In this document: one piece after another, positions 37,901 through 49,711 of the stretch
Layout: every line of letters starts with the position of its first letter
Numbering within the stretch: position 1 is the first letter of the stretch
Assembly (NCBI GenBank): GCA_000149265.1
Contig: CH003120.1
Coordinates: forward strand, 160,015-224,014
Source: Ciona savignyi
Taxonomy: Eukaryota; Chordata; Ascidiacea; Phlebobranchia; Cionidae
Direction: 5' to 3'
Length of the DNA stretch: 64,000 bases
Notes under the pieces: model-generated
Told to the model about the DNA's origin: nothing
The model's database searches: none
Seen by the model: the letters and a program-made list of their open reading frames with translations, nothing else
Made by a program: the position numbers and the translations under genes

Positions 37901-40900
37901 TGCCACCAAGACATCTTGTATAAACATGAGGTTTCTTCAGAAATATTGAACAAGCTCGTTTGGTATTTTCTCACCACAAAACAACTTAATGCCCACACAG
38001 AATTTCTAGTATGATTGATCAATTTTCAAGTTCCCCAAATTCTTTTGGTCGTCTTCTCTATATCATATGTCATACTACCAATCAAGTACTTATATAAAAA
38101 CACTTATGATATGAGGTATGGTCCTTTGCAGAATGTAGAAGTTTAAATTTTATCTACTTATTCCCATAACCGCTTATTTTTGCATACTACTTATTTTCAT
38201 GAGCGCTTATTTTTGCATACGTTTTTTATATACGTTTAAAATTTATCAAATTTAATCCAGTCAGTACAAATCATTTATAATTATATAAATAACCACAACT
38301 ACTGATTAGCATTTTTTAAACTTAAAATTGCTGTTTAAAACCAATTATTTAAAATCAAAACTCTAAAAACTTCAAAATTAGACTTTGAAGTTTTGTATTG
38401 TCGGTGTCTGTTTATAAACAAACATAGACATCTTATATTACAGTTTGAAATCAGTCGACCTTGAAAAAACTGTTTATCTGATTTTAGGCCAAAATATTTA
38501 GTGGGATTGTTTGGACATTCATCATTACCGTGAGAATTTGGAAAAACAAAAGGAACAAACATTCAAATAGAATTGTTAATGTATGTTTGTAAAGCATTTG
38601 TATAGAATTGCCAACTTGCTCAAACAAAGGATTTCTCTGTGATTAAATTATCTCTTGATAATTTAAATTATGAATTTGGACAATTTGTTATCAAAATAAC
38701 AAAGTTAGCAGCTTACCTGCTATCTTTTACATCAGCTTAATAGTCTAAGACTATGTAGGTCCAATCTTTTTATGTAAAGGGTGTCAAAATATATGGGTAT
38801 TTAGTCAAAATTACACAATGCCATAATGGTGAAAAAATTATGATGGGTTTTATTGGCGATGTTATCACCTATATATACTCAATCGTAACAAATTGATTAC
38901 TAATTAACTTATGGATCAACACTTTAATACTAATAATTAATACTTTTAATATACATCCCATAACATTTCTTCAATTCCAGCCCAGTACCATTGTCAAGTT
39001 GAAACACAATATTGCAACTTTGAAAGGATTGCTACTGAGGCAAGAGCGGCGCTTAGTGGTTGGATTTAAAGGTCTTCAACGGAAAATTGTTTCCATGAAC
39101 AAAATGGCAGATAAAGCAGAAAGGGAAATGGATGGCCCACCAGGTTTGATGTAAAATATTTTTCCAAAAATATATATTTTTTGGGGGTATTTGTATGTTT
39201 TGTCTAAAGTTGTTAGTTTAAGCGTTTAAAAATGTGATTTAGCGGACTTTATCTTTCTGGTTTTAAATTGACTGTTTAATTTACAAATACATATTCAATG
39301 GGTTCTGTGTAGTTGCAACAGAGTCACATAGTTAGCCTTGTTTTTCCCGGAAGTCCTACTAAAATGTAGATTCACATCTTCTTAAATGTTTTAAAATCTA
39401 GATTTTTGTACTCTGTTGAAACAAAAGGTGTTTTATCCCTTTGAGCATTAACCTTATGCATTAACCTTGCGCATACTTTCGCTTATGACATAACCTTTGC
39501 TTAGTGGATTAAACCATTGGTAACTTGCCAACATCGCAATGTGTTTTGCACGAAGTGGGATTAGGCTGTAATGAGGTATTCAATTTTTTTTGCATTTTCG
39601 AAGTTTAAAAGCTTTTTTTGCTAAAAAGTTTGTTTTAAAAGTTTAAAACCCTTTTCGCTAAAAACAACATTTTAAAAGTTTAAACCCCCTTTTCCTAAAC
39701 AATATATTAACAAATCCTAAAATTTAATTACACAATCCTTAGAAAAAATAATTACAGTTTTATTTACATTTTTTAAAAGAAGATGATAAAAATATCAGAT
39801 TTACCCACATAGTTCAGTACAACATTTATTTCAAAGTAAAATAAAAGTTCAAATAAAAGCTTTTAAGTAATTTCAGTCCAAATTGCATGTCTACGGTTTC
39901 GATAAAGATCCTAAAATGGCCGAATACTGAGTATTAGGATTTGACCTTTTAAGTTTAACTTATAAAAATACCACATTCTTGAGGTTTCCTTGACGTTTCG
40001 ACTTACCTGAAGGTATTTATATGATGTATGAAGCTTATGATAAGGTGAAGGTTGTTTAACAATAATCAACAAGCCCATCCCTGACTGTGATGTCATAGTT
40101 TACCTTGTTTCACAGTGTATTGCCTGTCCTTGAGTCTAATTATACTTTGAATAAAAAATTTCTTAATTTCTGAATCATAAATAGTTAACCCACACCTTTA
40201 ATTAAGTTAGGTTGTAAAAACTAGATTTTTATGATACTTTCTATTTATATCTTTAAAAAAAGGGCAAAGGACATAAATATTTTACTGTTTTATTACTAAA
40301 GTTGTATGTTTTTTACATTTGAAGATTCACTTTTCTGAAAATGAAGATTAACAAACCCTTGTTTTGTCCTAATGGCACAATTGGTTTATATTAGTTGTAT
40401 CCAAACTGCATTAACATAATCTACATTTTAGTCTTTTTTCGCTGCAATTGTTTAGATACAATTTTGTAATTGTGTTTTTAGTTTAACTAAACTTAAAAAT
40501 ATACTAATAAAGTTCAATGGCATAAAAAAATATTGGCAGCACTGGTAAAGTTTAGTTGGAAACACTGTTCATTTATCTCTCAAGTTAAAGTTCCAGGCTG
40601 GGGCGTAAAAAAGGTCACATACCTGTTCTGCTAATTTAACCAAATTATTCTGCTGCTGCTGTCTGTCTGTATGGTTGATGTATCTGTGCGGTTTGTGGTG
40701 TTATTCTGCCGATTGTGATTATGAACCCGTTCCGTATTGGAAATTACGTTTCACTCCATATTTAGTGGTTTTTGATTGCTCAAAGAGCGTCTCTGTATCC
40801 CAGCATGAAAAAAGGCAGTGTTTTAACGAGGTGGTTTGTGTTTAAATATTGCTGAAATATGAGCTTCTGAATCTGGCAAAAATCATGTCCATGTCTACAT

Positions 40901-43900
40901 TCGCCATCTTATGTTTGCATAAGCTAAGATATATGGCTATTGGATTTGAAAAATTGCCATTTGTTGATATTTGTTATGACACCATATTTCATAATCGATA
41001 ATATATAGTTACACCACAAACTTTACATCGATTTGTATTATGACAGAATATTTTGAAACCAAAACGATATTGATATATCATGTCAATAGCATTTTCAATG
41101 TGGTTCAAATCAAATACCTAAAAATAAGTCCATTGATCAATTGGCATCAAAGAGCTTGTTGTTATAAGTTAATTTGGTCTAATCCTATTGTGACATCAGA
41201 CTTAGATCACACTTTGACTTGTGTGCTTCATGCTTGACTGCACGAATACTGATAAAATAAACAAAAGTCACACCTGGATACACGTGGAATCTTTCTTTGT
41301 GTATAAGATTTCTATTACGGATATTTTGTATTATTTAATGAAAATTATTCCTGGGCAAAAGGGCAAAATTAACAGAAAGATTATAAAAAATAAAAATATA
41401 TAAACTTTCTTTAGAGACATTATGTGATTTTCAATTTTAAAACCAAAAAAATATTCCATAAATATAGTAATGCAAAATCATTTCTCTAAAACTTTTTCTC
41501 TAAATTTAAAAAAATATGTTAAAACGCTTAAAATTTGACAGTTTCTTGTACTTCTCTGGTTGCCCCTGCTAATGGACACATGTTGGGTGTACGAACAGAC
41601 ATCAATGGCGCTACAGTACCAGTAAACAATGAGGTGTATTTTGTGTGCCATGATGGCTTTCATCTGCTGGGGTCAGAAGTACGGACTTGCTTGGGAAATG
41701 ACACATGGAGTGGAATTGATGTTATGTGTATAGGTACGTTGCATGTTTATGCTTTGTAAAGCACACATTTTTTCATTTTATAACTATCTTCATTTAAAAA
41801 AGGACTCATTTAACCAATGTATTTCGTATAAATTTGCAAGATTGTAAGTTTGATTTGTTATTTGTGCATTTACAATCTACTTAATACCACAGATATAATA
41901 TCAAAGAAAATTTGTATAGTTCCATAACAAATTGTATGCTTAAACAATACAATTTTAACTGCTTGCAAAGGAACTAATATACTTACAAGATTGAATTTTA
42001 TTTATATATAGTGTTTATATCTCTGTTAATTCATCTATGTTACTTACAGACATGAGGCCACAGTTACGGGCATGTGCAAGACTAAATTGTAGAAATGGAG
42101 GGAAATGTGTTAAAGTGAACTACCAAGATCGATACGCTTGTCAGTGCTTGAGGGGCTATAAAGGAAGAAGATGCCAAAAAGGTTTATCCTTAATAGATTA
42201 ATCACAGTAAAGTTTATTAGAAAACACAAATATAATAAAGATGAACAGAAAACTTCACTAAAAAGGTGGCAATATCTTCTTTATATTATCAAGGTTGTCA
42301 CATTTGCACACATCTGACCTGTATATAAGCTCGTCTTTGCAAGACTGCTATTCGCATTTGTATTGGCCTTAACACAAAATTTGTTCCCATATGATTTTTA
42401 ACGGTCATATCATCGAATTTATAAATCTTGTTTTCGCAGTGATAAAAACCAGTTTGACTGGTCCAATAAAGAGAGCTATTTGTGCAAATTCAACTTTTCA
42501 TCAGAATTGCTATTGTGAGATCGGCTATAAGATCGGGTCTGCTCGAAATCTTTGTTTTGGTTAGTTCTACACAAGCTGGCCATTTTCTTTTTCTTTTTTA
42601 ACCTATTTTATCATGTTGTAATAAGTTGCATGTACGAAATTAGCAAACTATTTTAGAGTTTACTCATATTATTTTTTAAGGAGGGATTTTTTTAATTATA
42701 AGTCTGTTAACTTAGCCAGCCATGTTGTAATACATTACATGTATGGTAATTAGCCAATTATTACTGCATAGTTATATTATTTGAGGACAAGATGATTTAA
42801 ATTATCAGAATACTTACAATTAATAATCTTTTAATGCAACACTTATGATATAAATCAATTGAATAATATTGATTTAGATATTTATTTAAATAAAGCCTAA
42901 TTTTTGCTATGTTATGTATGATACTTTGAAATTTATTGTCATTCTATTTATCAGATGTGGATGAGTGCAGTGAGACGTCCCATCCAGTCACTGATGTCAT
43001 ACCTGATGATGTAGGTAATTATTATAACATCATAATCTACTGTGACATCATCAAATGACATCATAATAACCGTAGGTACCCACACCAAACGGCATATCGA
43101 TTTTCCGGAACAAAGGCCATTATGTCGTCATAGGTGCGTGAACACGCCAGGCTCGTATTATTGCACCTGTCCACTTGGTTATGATGTCACAGGGGATAAC
43201 AATCGTGATTGCCGTGACATTGATGAATGTGAAAGAGGTGGGAGATTTTCATGATTATGATTGTGCAGTGTGCCTTAACCTAGATTCAACTCATTAGAAA
43301 TATATGTTGACCAGTGAGCTATTTGTATGCAGTCTATGTATTAGTTGTATGCCCAGAGCATGTAAATTATTGAATAATCAAGAAAAAAAATTAGCCAAAA
43401 TCTTCAAATTGTTTTTTTTTAAATTATTCAAGTCATATTTTCTTTGATCAATAAAACACCATTGTGAAATGCAATTTTTGCTCACACTGACTTGAATAAT
43501 CTAAGAAGGTTTATTTGACTTTATTGTAAGAGTGGCTGTCCAATAATCCACTGATCGAGCTATTGGTCCTTTTTTAAAAACATTCCCAATTAAAAACAAG
43601 CAACAACGCCTTTACACATTACTCATTTGAATTGTTTTCCCACAGGAACACACAACTGCACTGATAATCAATATTGCTTTAACACTGGGGGAAGCTTTCA
43701 ATGTGTAGAGGTGACCTGTCCTCCCAAATACTTCAGAGCCAATACATAGTAAGCTTTATTATAATTTTACCATAAAACAGAAAGAGTCTACCTAAAAGGT
43801 TGTAGTAAATCAGGCATTTAATTTGACTTCTTACTCTGGAAGCAACAAACCATTTTCTTTTTTTTTAAATTATCTACTTAACTTCATAAAAAAGGTTGTT

Positions 43901-45674
43901 AGATCAAAAAAGGCCACACTCAGCAGAATTTAATTGATGTTGCTTGATTCCAGTGGAAAAATGAGTTGAAATAAAAACAGTAGCATCATTTCTACCATAT
44001 AAAACAAACTGATTTTTTGCAAATTAAATGTAAAGACTATTAGACCACACTTTTATAAAAATTTCTTAATGTGCATTTACACACCAACCAGGATAGAAGT
44101 TACACACCCATCCAATTAAAATTACGATAAATGTATATTTATTAATATAAAGTATATGTTTCATTCCAAATTCAACTTATTTCCACAAGTATTACCTGAT
44201 ACTTCTTGTGTAATAGTCGAAGGTAAAGCTGTAAACCTGTAATATTTATTACAATATATGCATGAATTTATAAGTTTGAACTACCCACTGTGGTACGCTG
44301 GATTTAAGGAGTATCTATAAAAACACTGCTATTGCTTAACATTTAAAACCTGTTTGTTTTGTAATGTGTACTAAAACATAAAACCATAATAGTGTGTTAA
44401 AATCCTTAATATATACCCTCAAGTTTTGAACATACACAGTGGCATTGTCAATGGGTTTCATTTGAATTTAATTCTTGTCTGCTCAGCAGGTACAGTCATT
44501 TTCACTTGTGTTTAATCTGATTTTGATAACAGCACCTGCCATAGAGACCGTTGTAGAGAATGGGACCGAAAATGTCTGAAAGATCCTCTCTCATATACGT
44601 TTAGCTTCATCGACATCCCATCCGGATTAAATTATCCCGTTGATATATTCAGATGGGGAGTTGGGGTGGATGAGGGGTAAGTTTTATTTTTTTAATTTTT
44701 AGTGTGTGGTTTCCTAAAAAAATTTATTTTAGTTTCGTAATCACACATAAGCTTAAACGGTTCCATTAGGGTGATGGTTTTAAACGGCCCAATTTTATTC
44801 GGAAAAGACACATGACATTACCTCTATAAACAGTGATAGTGCACCAATACAGAAGTTTCTAGGGTGTTGTAAAAAATCACCCATCTAATAATCATTATTA
44901 TATGGATGCACCAACCTTTATAATAGTAATAATGACCTCTACTGGTATACGTTGTAAATAAAGTGGTCGTTGTTCTTTTCAAAATCGCAACTCACATTGA
45001 TTTTGTGAGGCCAAGCTCTACCTAAATACCTCACCCTAAGTAGTCTGTTGCATTGTGGTGATGATGGATACTTTCACACTTCGTGTGTGGTTAGGTGAGA
45101 CCCTAAAGTGTTGCAAGACACCACGTGTCATCATTTGCTTTCAACTCCCATTTCAGGGTGATTGTTTAATGTACGTTGTTGTAACAGAAAGGAGTTGACA
45201 AAATTTGTTCCTAATATATTGGTGTTGTATTGTTAAAATTGTCATGTTTAAGTATACAATTTGTAACAAACTATACAGATTTTCTTTGATACTATATCTG
45301 TGGTATTAAGCTGATAGTAAATACATTAATAGAAAGGGCAGCTTTAAATTAAGTCTAATAATTTACATATTTCAGAAAATGCCGAATTTGCATATTTGTT
45401 AAAACTGGGGCAAAAAATGAATAAACTAAATGTCCTTTGCAGGGCGTCCCAGGACAACCGGTTCTACGTTACCCGTGAGAGCAACTCTGCGGGATTGTTC
45501 TCGGCTCGTAAAGTTGATGCAGTTACCGGCATGTTGGTTCTAAGTCGGCCATTAGACGTTCCCTCCGCAACCGTCGATTTCGAGATGCGGGAGCTGTCTG
45601 CTGGTCCGCGTCATCAGCTCGTTGTGAAGTACACGTCGAGGGTTATAGTCTACGCATCGCCGTATAGCTTTTGA
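34938..45674 (+). CDS. FBLN7: Fibulin-7-like secreted matrix protein (coiled coil, sushi, EGF, fibulin C-terminal domain)
   Basis: Ten exons join in frame to 471 residues: 34938-35045, 38981-39143, 41542-41733, 42050-42181, 42440-42559, 42955-43014, 43076-43237, 43646-43748, 44533-44676 and 45443-45674. Residues 1-30 are a signal peptide (basic start, then LLFAIVVAFVSS). Residues 38-85 are a heptad-rich coiled coil. A sushi domain follows (about 93-153, four Cys with GND-TWSG), then EGF-like 1 (162-197, C-RNGGKC, C-C), a short Cys-rich module (199-238), two calcium-type EGF modules beginning DVDEC and DIDEC, with CVNTPGSYYC in the first, and the fibulin C-terminal domain ending ASPYSF. Human FBLN7 (439 residues) has the same order and ends SPYDF. 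Known role of FBLN7: secreted cell-adhesion protein of the matrix. Nearly all domains sit in phase-1 exons. AATAAA at 45859 is a likely poly(A) signal. The intron of 43015-43075 is only 61 bp. Confidence 0.9.
36412..36955. other. Assembly gap (544 N)
   Basis: A run of N inside intron 1 of the fibulin-7-like gene. The right flank continues into a transposon end, so the gap may have been caused by that repeat. Confidence 0.95.
36956..37156. mobile_element. hAT-type element, 3' end only
   Basis: CAGTTTGGGAACCGCTG at 37140-37156 is a typical hAT terminal repeat seen from its right side. It is preceded by a GC-rich subterminal stretch with repeated GGCGCC and CGCGGC words. CTTTATAG directly after it would be the target duplication. 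The left end is lost in, or beyond, the N gap. Confidence 0.7.
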
Positions 45675-45858
45675 CGCCGCGGTAGGCAAGAAATGTATAG
45701 AAAGTCGATAAAGGTGTAACTGCAAAACTACGACGAAAATAGAAATGACGCAACAGGTTCTATATTGTGCTCCAAGAGAATCACTTGAAGGTGTAGAGAA
45801 AAGCGTACAACCAGAGACACCATCACTTGCCTTACTTAGTACTTAGTTTTGCAGTGTT

Positions 45859-45864
45859 AATAAA
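45859..45864 (+). promoter_or_regulatory. FBLN7: Probable polyadenylation signal of the fibulin-7-like gene
   Basis: AATAAA lies 185 bp after the stop codon, followed by a T-rich stretch at 45880-45890. It is a canonical signal at a normal distance. Confidence 0.6.
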
Positions 45865-46167
45865 GCTGATACACAATGTTTTTTTTATATATATAGACAA
45901 AGCAAACTAATACATGTATAAAGCGAAATACATATTGTTATGTACTTGGGTGGTTTCCATATTTAAAAAACATTTTATCTACAATAAATGATAAAAAAAT
46001 CAACGGAAGGTAAGTCCGTTGTGCTAGTTTGTTTTAAAGTTTATACTGGGGTAAAGATTACTGTCAATGTTTGAGTCAATTTATCTATTTAGTTTAGTTT
46101 CCTTCACGCTGACAGTGTTTAGCCAACGGGATAATTGTTGTGTTTTCCTGTGACAGTGATGGACTCC

Positions 46168-46384
46168 CTAATCTGCGGGACAGTGGGAAGAGGAGCGGAG
46201 GTACATTTTTGTCACTATTGCATAAGCGGGGCGGGTTATATCAGGAGGGGTTCGGGTTATATCATGATATAACCCATCCTCTGATGATAAACCACGTCCC
46301 GCTCCTGTTGCAACGAAATACCCCTATACCTTCTTATGTTAGTGACCTAAATATTTTGTCCCACCCCACTGTCCCGCAGATTAG
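46168..46384. mobile_element. 217-bp MITE with 20-bp terminal inverted repeats
   Basis: CTAATCTGCGGGACAGTGGG at 46168-46187 recurs inverted at 46365-46384 without mismatch. The flanking 8 bp, TGGACTCC and TGGAACCC, agree at 6 of 8, so they may be a decayed target duplication. A perfect 22-bp palindrome (46254-46275) lies near the centre. The superfamily is not certain. Confidence 0.8.
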
Positions 46385-49300
46385 TGGAACCCACAGTGAT
46401 TGGTTACGGGGGTATTATTTAGGCAACTGCATGTGAAAGAGATGTGGTCTTGTAAAGGCTATTGTTGTGACGACCAGACAAGGCAGATACTCGGCTGATA
46501 ATGATCTCTGTCCTTATCCCACGACATGATTGTCATCAAGTAACATTAACTTTCGTCCCAGTCGTTTTTTGTACTAGGTCAAGCTGTGAACTTGTAAAGG
46601 GTTCGCCACTGTGTAGTTTTAATTCATGTTGTGGATAAGTCGATCACGTTAACCATTAGGCCATAAATCCGTTTTTAAAAATCATCAGGTTTTTAAAATA
46701 ACCGAGAAAAATTTTAATCGAACTAAGCTTCCATCTCCCATGGGGTCGTCACAAAGATTTATATTTCTAATTAGGTTTTGAATCATTTGTTACACTAAAT
46801 CCTCAGTGGTATTTATGTATATTTTTGACACTCGATCTGAAATACAATTTTACTTTCGGCTTAGGTTACTAATTATCGATCTCATACCTAATTTGTTTAA
46901 AGCATTGTCTTTTAGCCGAACTACTTAGTTTCTGCCGTATTGTATACTGGGACAATGCACATGATTAAACCCAGGAGATTATTGGGGTAAACTTAACAGC
47001 AGGGAGTTGCCACTCACATATAATACTCTGCAATAGCTCCAATAACCCAACGGTGGACAAGGGGTAATCACGATTTTCCGTATGTTAACGTCAGCTGCGT
47101 TTTTTAAATATATCGGGATAAAACATGATAATACCTTATTCAGGCAAGAAAAACAAAGCTAACCACTAGACGGCGTTATTCGGCTAGGCCGCTACGATGT
47201 AGCCTACATTTGGTCATTAAAAGGTATTCTAACGATTGACTAAAGATTTTTAAGTGATCTAACACCGGTGTTGAGTCTTATAAAAAAGACATTTGGTCAT
47301 TAAAAACGGTCTTAGTGACGCACTCATCGTGGTTTAGAAACTTACCGGAAAAAATAACGGTCGTTTGAAACCAGTATTATCTGGATAACATCGATAACGG
47401 TCGTTGGTAACCAGTATCATCTGGACTAAAGACTGAAGGTAATTTTTTAAAATAAGTTTTGTCGATTACCTTATAAAATGTATTGATCTGTAAAAACTGA
47501 TTTTCCATATTGTCCACTCTACAATAAGGGGTTAATATTGCCAAATTGCTATAAAATCATAGGTTGATACTCGATTACTTAGCATGGGTGTTGGCGGTGA
47601 TTACTCGATTCTTATTGGCGGTAATGTAGTGGTTCCGTTGCAGGATGTTTACTCTCTGTAATAGATATTCTACGTAGCATACATGCATATGCTTGTATAA
47701 TAACAAATCGTCGGTTACAACTTACAAAAAAAAACAATAGTTAGGCAGCGGTTAACAATTTTTTCATGGTAATGAAATCACAGGAATATGTGTGATCGTA
47801 CTGGATTCGAAATCAAACAAATAACACACATAAATAATATTCGACAAAGTGTACTCGACTGCATTTGCGCATTTATTCAAAAAAAAACATCAGTACAGAT
47901 TGATAGTTTAGACTTTAGAATATCATAATACTTAATTAAAAGGTTTGCATGAGAAAAAACACAACACAAAATTGTGCGTTGGTCGTATGTTGGTGGAAGT
48001 ATAAAAGAAACTTCCACTTTCGAGAAACTTTCCTTTTGATAAGTGTATACTGGCGGATAGTCTGACTTTTCCCACTGCTTGCACACATCTTAATTTTTTA
48101 AAGGATTAAAATTCACTTCCTTCTACTATTTCCTGATATGTTTAACAAGACAAAACGTCAGACGTAATTTATAGAAGTATTTTCAAGGCATTCTCAATGT
48201 GCAAAAGGTGGCTTTTAATGTGGAAAAGGTGGATTTTACATTTTGACATTGTTTAAGAAATAACCCGGCCTACTGTGAGGGCTAAGCAAGTCTTAATTCT
48301 TCGTTTCAACAAGCAGCTAAAACGTAACTGCTAAGAAAAGTTTTAGTGTAGAGGTGCAGTCACATGCCAAAGTTTGCATTTCAACGGACATTTTCGCCAC
48401 TTTGTCACGACAATACACTTACCTATACTCTGCCATTTAACACCTTTTTATTGTTTTGTATGCAATATATGAAAATATTTTATACACCATAAGCACAACT
48501 CGCTTTCGTGCGACTAACAATAAAGCAAACTATAATAATATTGTAACTTTATTATTGTTGATGGTAATGTGGTTTAACAATTGTATTTAATTTTCCTATA
48601 ATGCCCGCTATGAAATACGATAGTTGAAATCGACATATCGATTTGACGCCCTAAAAATATATATGTTAACCACATATGTGGGAAAAACAACGGATATATT
48701 TTAACATATCCTTTTTCCCATTCACACCACAAGCCTACTGTTGCCTATTTCAACATAAGCCCTACTGTTGGATATTCCAATCATGATATACTTCCTTCCT
48801 GCCGTTAGTGGAATTCTGTAATTTACTACCTACTACAGCCTATACTTCCAAAAGCAGCGAATTTAAAAAGAAAGAATTAGTAATGGTGGAAGGTAAACAA
48901 CCCAGTGCGAGCAATCGTGAGTTGGAACGGTACATTAAAAAGATTGAGCTTTATGGCACTAACGGCTACCTTAACCAATATAATGTTAAAAGAATGTTTG
49001 TTGTGGTAAAACTAGTCGCTTGGAAACGTAGTATAAGTAAAATTTATTTCAGTGCGTCCAATTGTCAATCAACAATTCTATGAAAACTGCTTTATAAAGG
49101 ACAGAACTGTTCGTTTCATCTAATGCGTTACATAACAGCAGCACTTCTTACACACGTGGTTACAGACTTCTTTTGGTAAATCTCTCTTTTTTAAACAGTA
49201 GGCAAGTGCTTTGCTCAGAGGGTACAGGAAAATGGCGTAATAAAATGGCTGCCTTCGTTTACAGTAAGGAGATAATAAACCACAATACAATGCTATGTGG

Positions 49301-49559
49301 ACTTTGTACAAATAGATAAGACCGTTACCCAAGCGGTTCAGAAGCCTGGTTTATTATATGTGCACACACAGCATTTAGCTATTGAACTGAAGACTAAGGA
49401 TAGTTAACAACAAACTAGAAATACCTTCGCTTAGTGAGTCAATCTATTTAGTGTTAAGTTAAGAGTATCACAGTCTGTTTTTAAAATCAAATACGTTATA
49501 ATTGGTCTTACTATTTAGACAACACAGTTTGTTTTTAGTTTGTGCTATCAGGCTTACAA

Positions 49560-49711
49560 ATGGCGGACAACGCCGGTGTTACTAAATCGCTGTTGTTGGC
49601 TACTTCAATGGCGGTCGTCGGCTCTACATTCCAGTTTGGCTACAATACCGGTGTTATCAATGCACCGCAGAAAACCATCGAACAGTTTTTTAATCTCACT
49701 TACATTACTCG
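49560..49711 (+). CDS. SLC2A: GLUT alternative first exon 1a
   Basis: This codes [17 protein letters not shown] and TM1, ending in phase 2 at CG before GTAAGT. It would splice to 52668. Its protein differs from exon 1b at one residue only (Ala2 for Ser2). It has its own ATG and presumably its own promoter. Confidence 0.8.

Larger units (their letters stand above)
35046..38980. other. Long first intron of the fibulin-7-like gene
   Basis: This is AT-rich and non-coding, with a 544-base N gap (36412-36955) and the 3' end of a hAT-type element after it. I see no further gene. Because of the gap, an additional small exon cannot be excluded, but exons 1 and 2 join in frame (phase 0) without one. 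Confidence 0.7.
45675..49559. other. Intergenic region between FBLN7-like and GLUT genes
   Basis: This holds a 217-bp MITE (46168-46384), a decayed tRNA-like SINE (about 46630-46750), and a short direct repeat around 47350-47430 (ACGGTCGTT-GTAACCAGTAT type). No exon chain was recognised. A frame at 48808-49083 is open but has no recognisable domain and no splice context. Confidence 0.55.

Noticed and set aside
43015..43075. Read-through of the 61-bp segment in the fibulin gene as coding
   Set aside because: Reading on from exon 6 meets TGA, whereas removing a GT-AG intron keeps the EGF module in frame.
48808..49083. 91-residue frame beginning MEFCNLLPTTAYTSK
   Set aside because: It is open, but no domain is recognised, it has no neighbouring exons, and it lies in intergenic DNA. 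A remnant of a coding repeat cannot be excluded.
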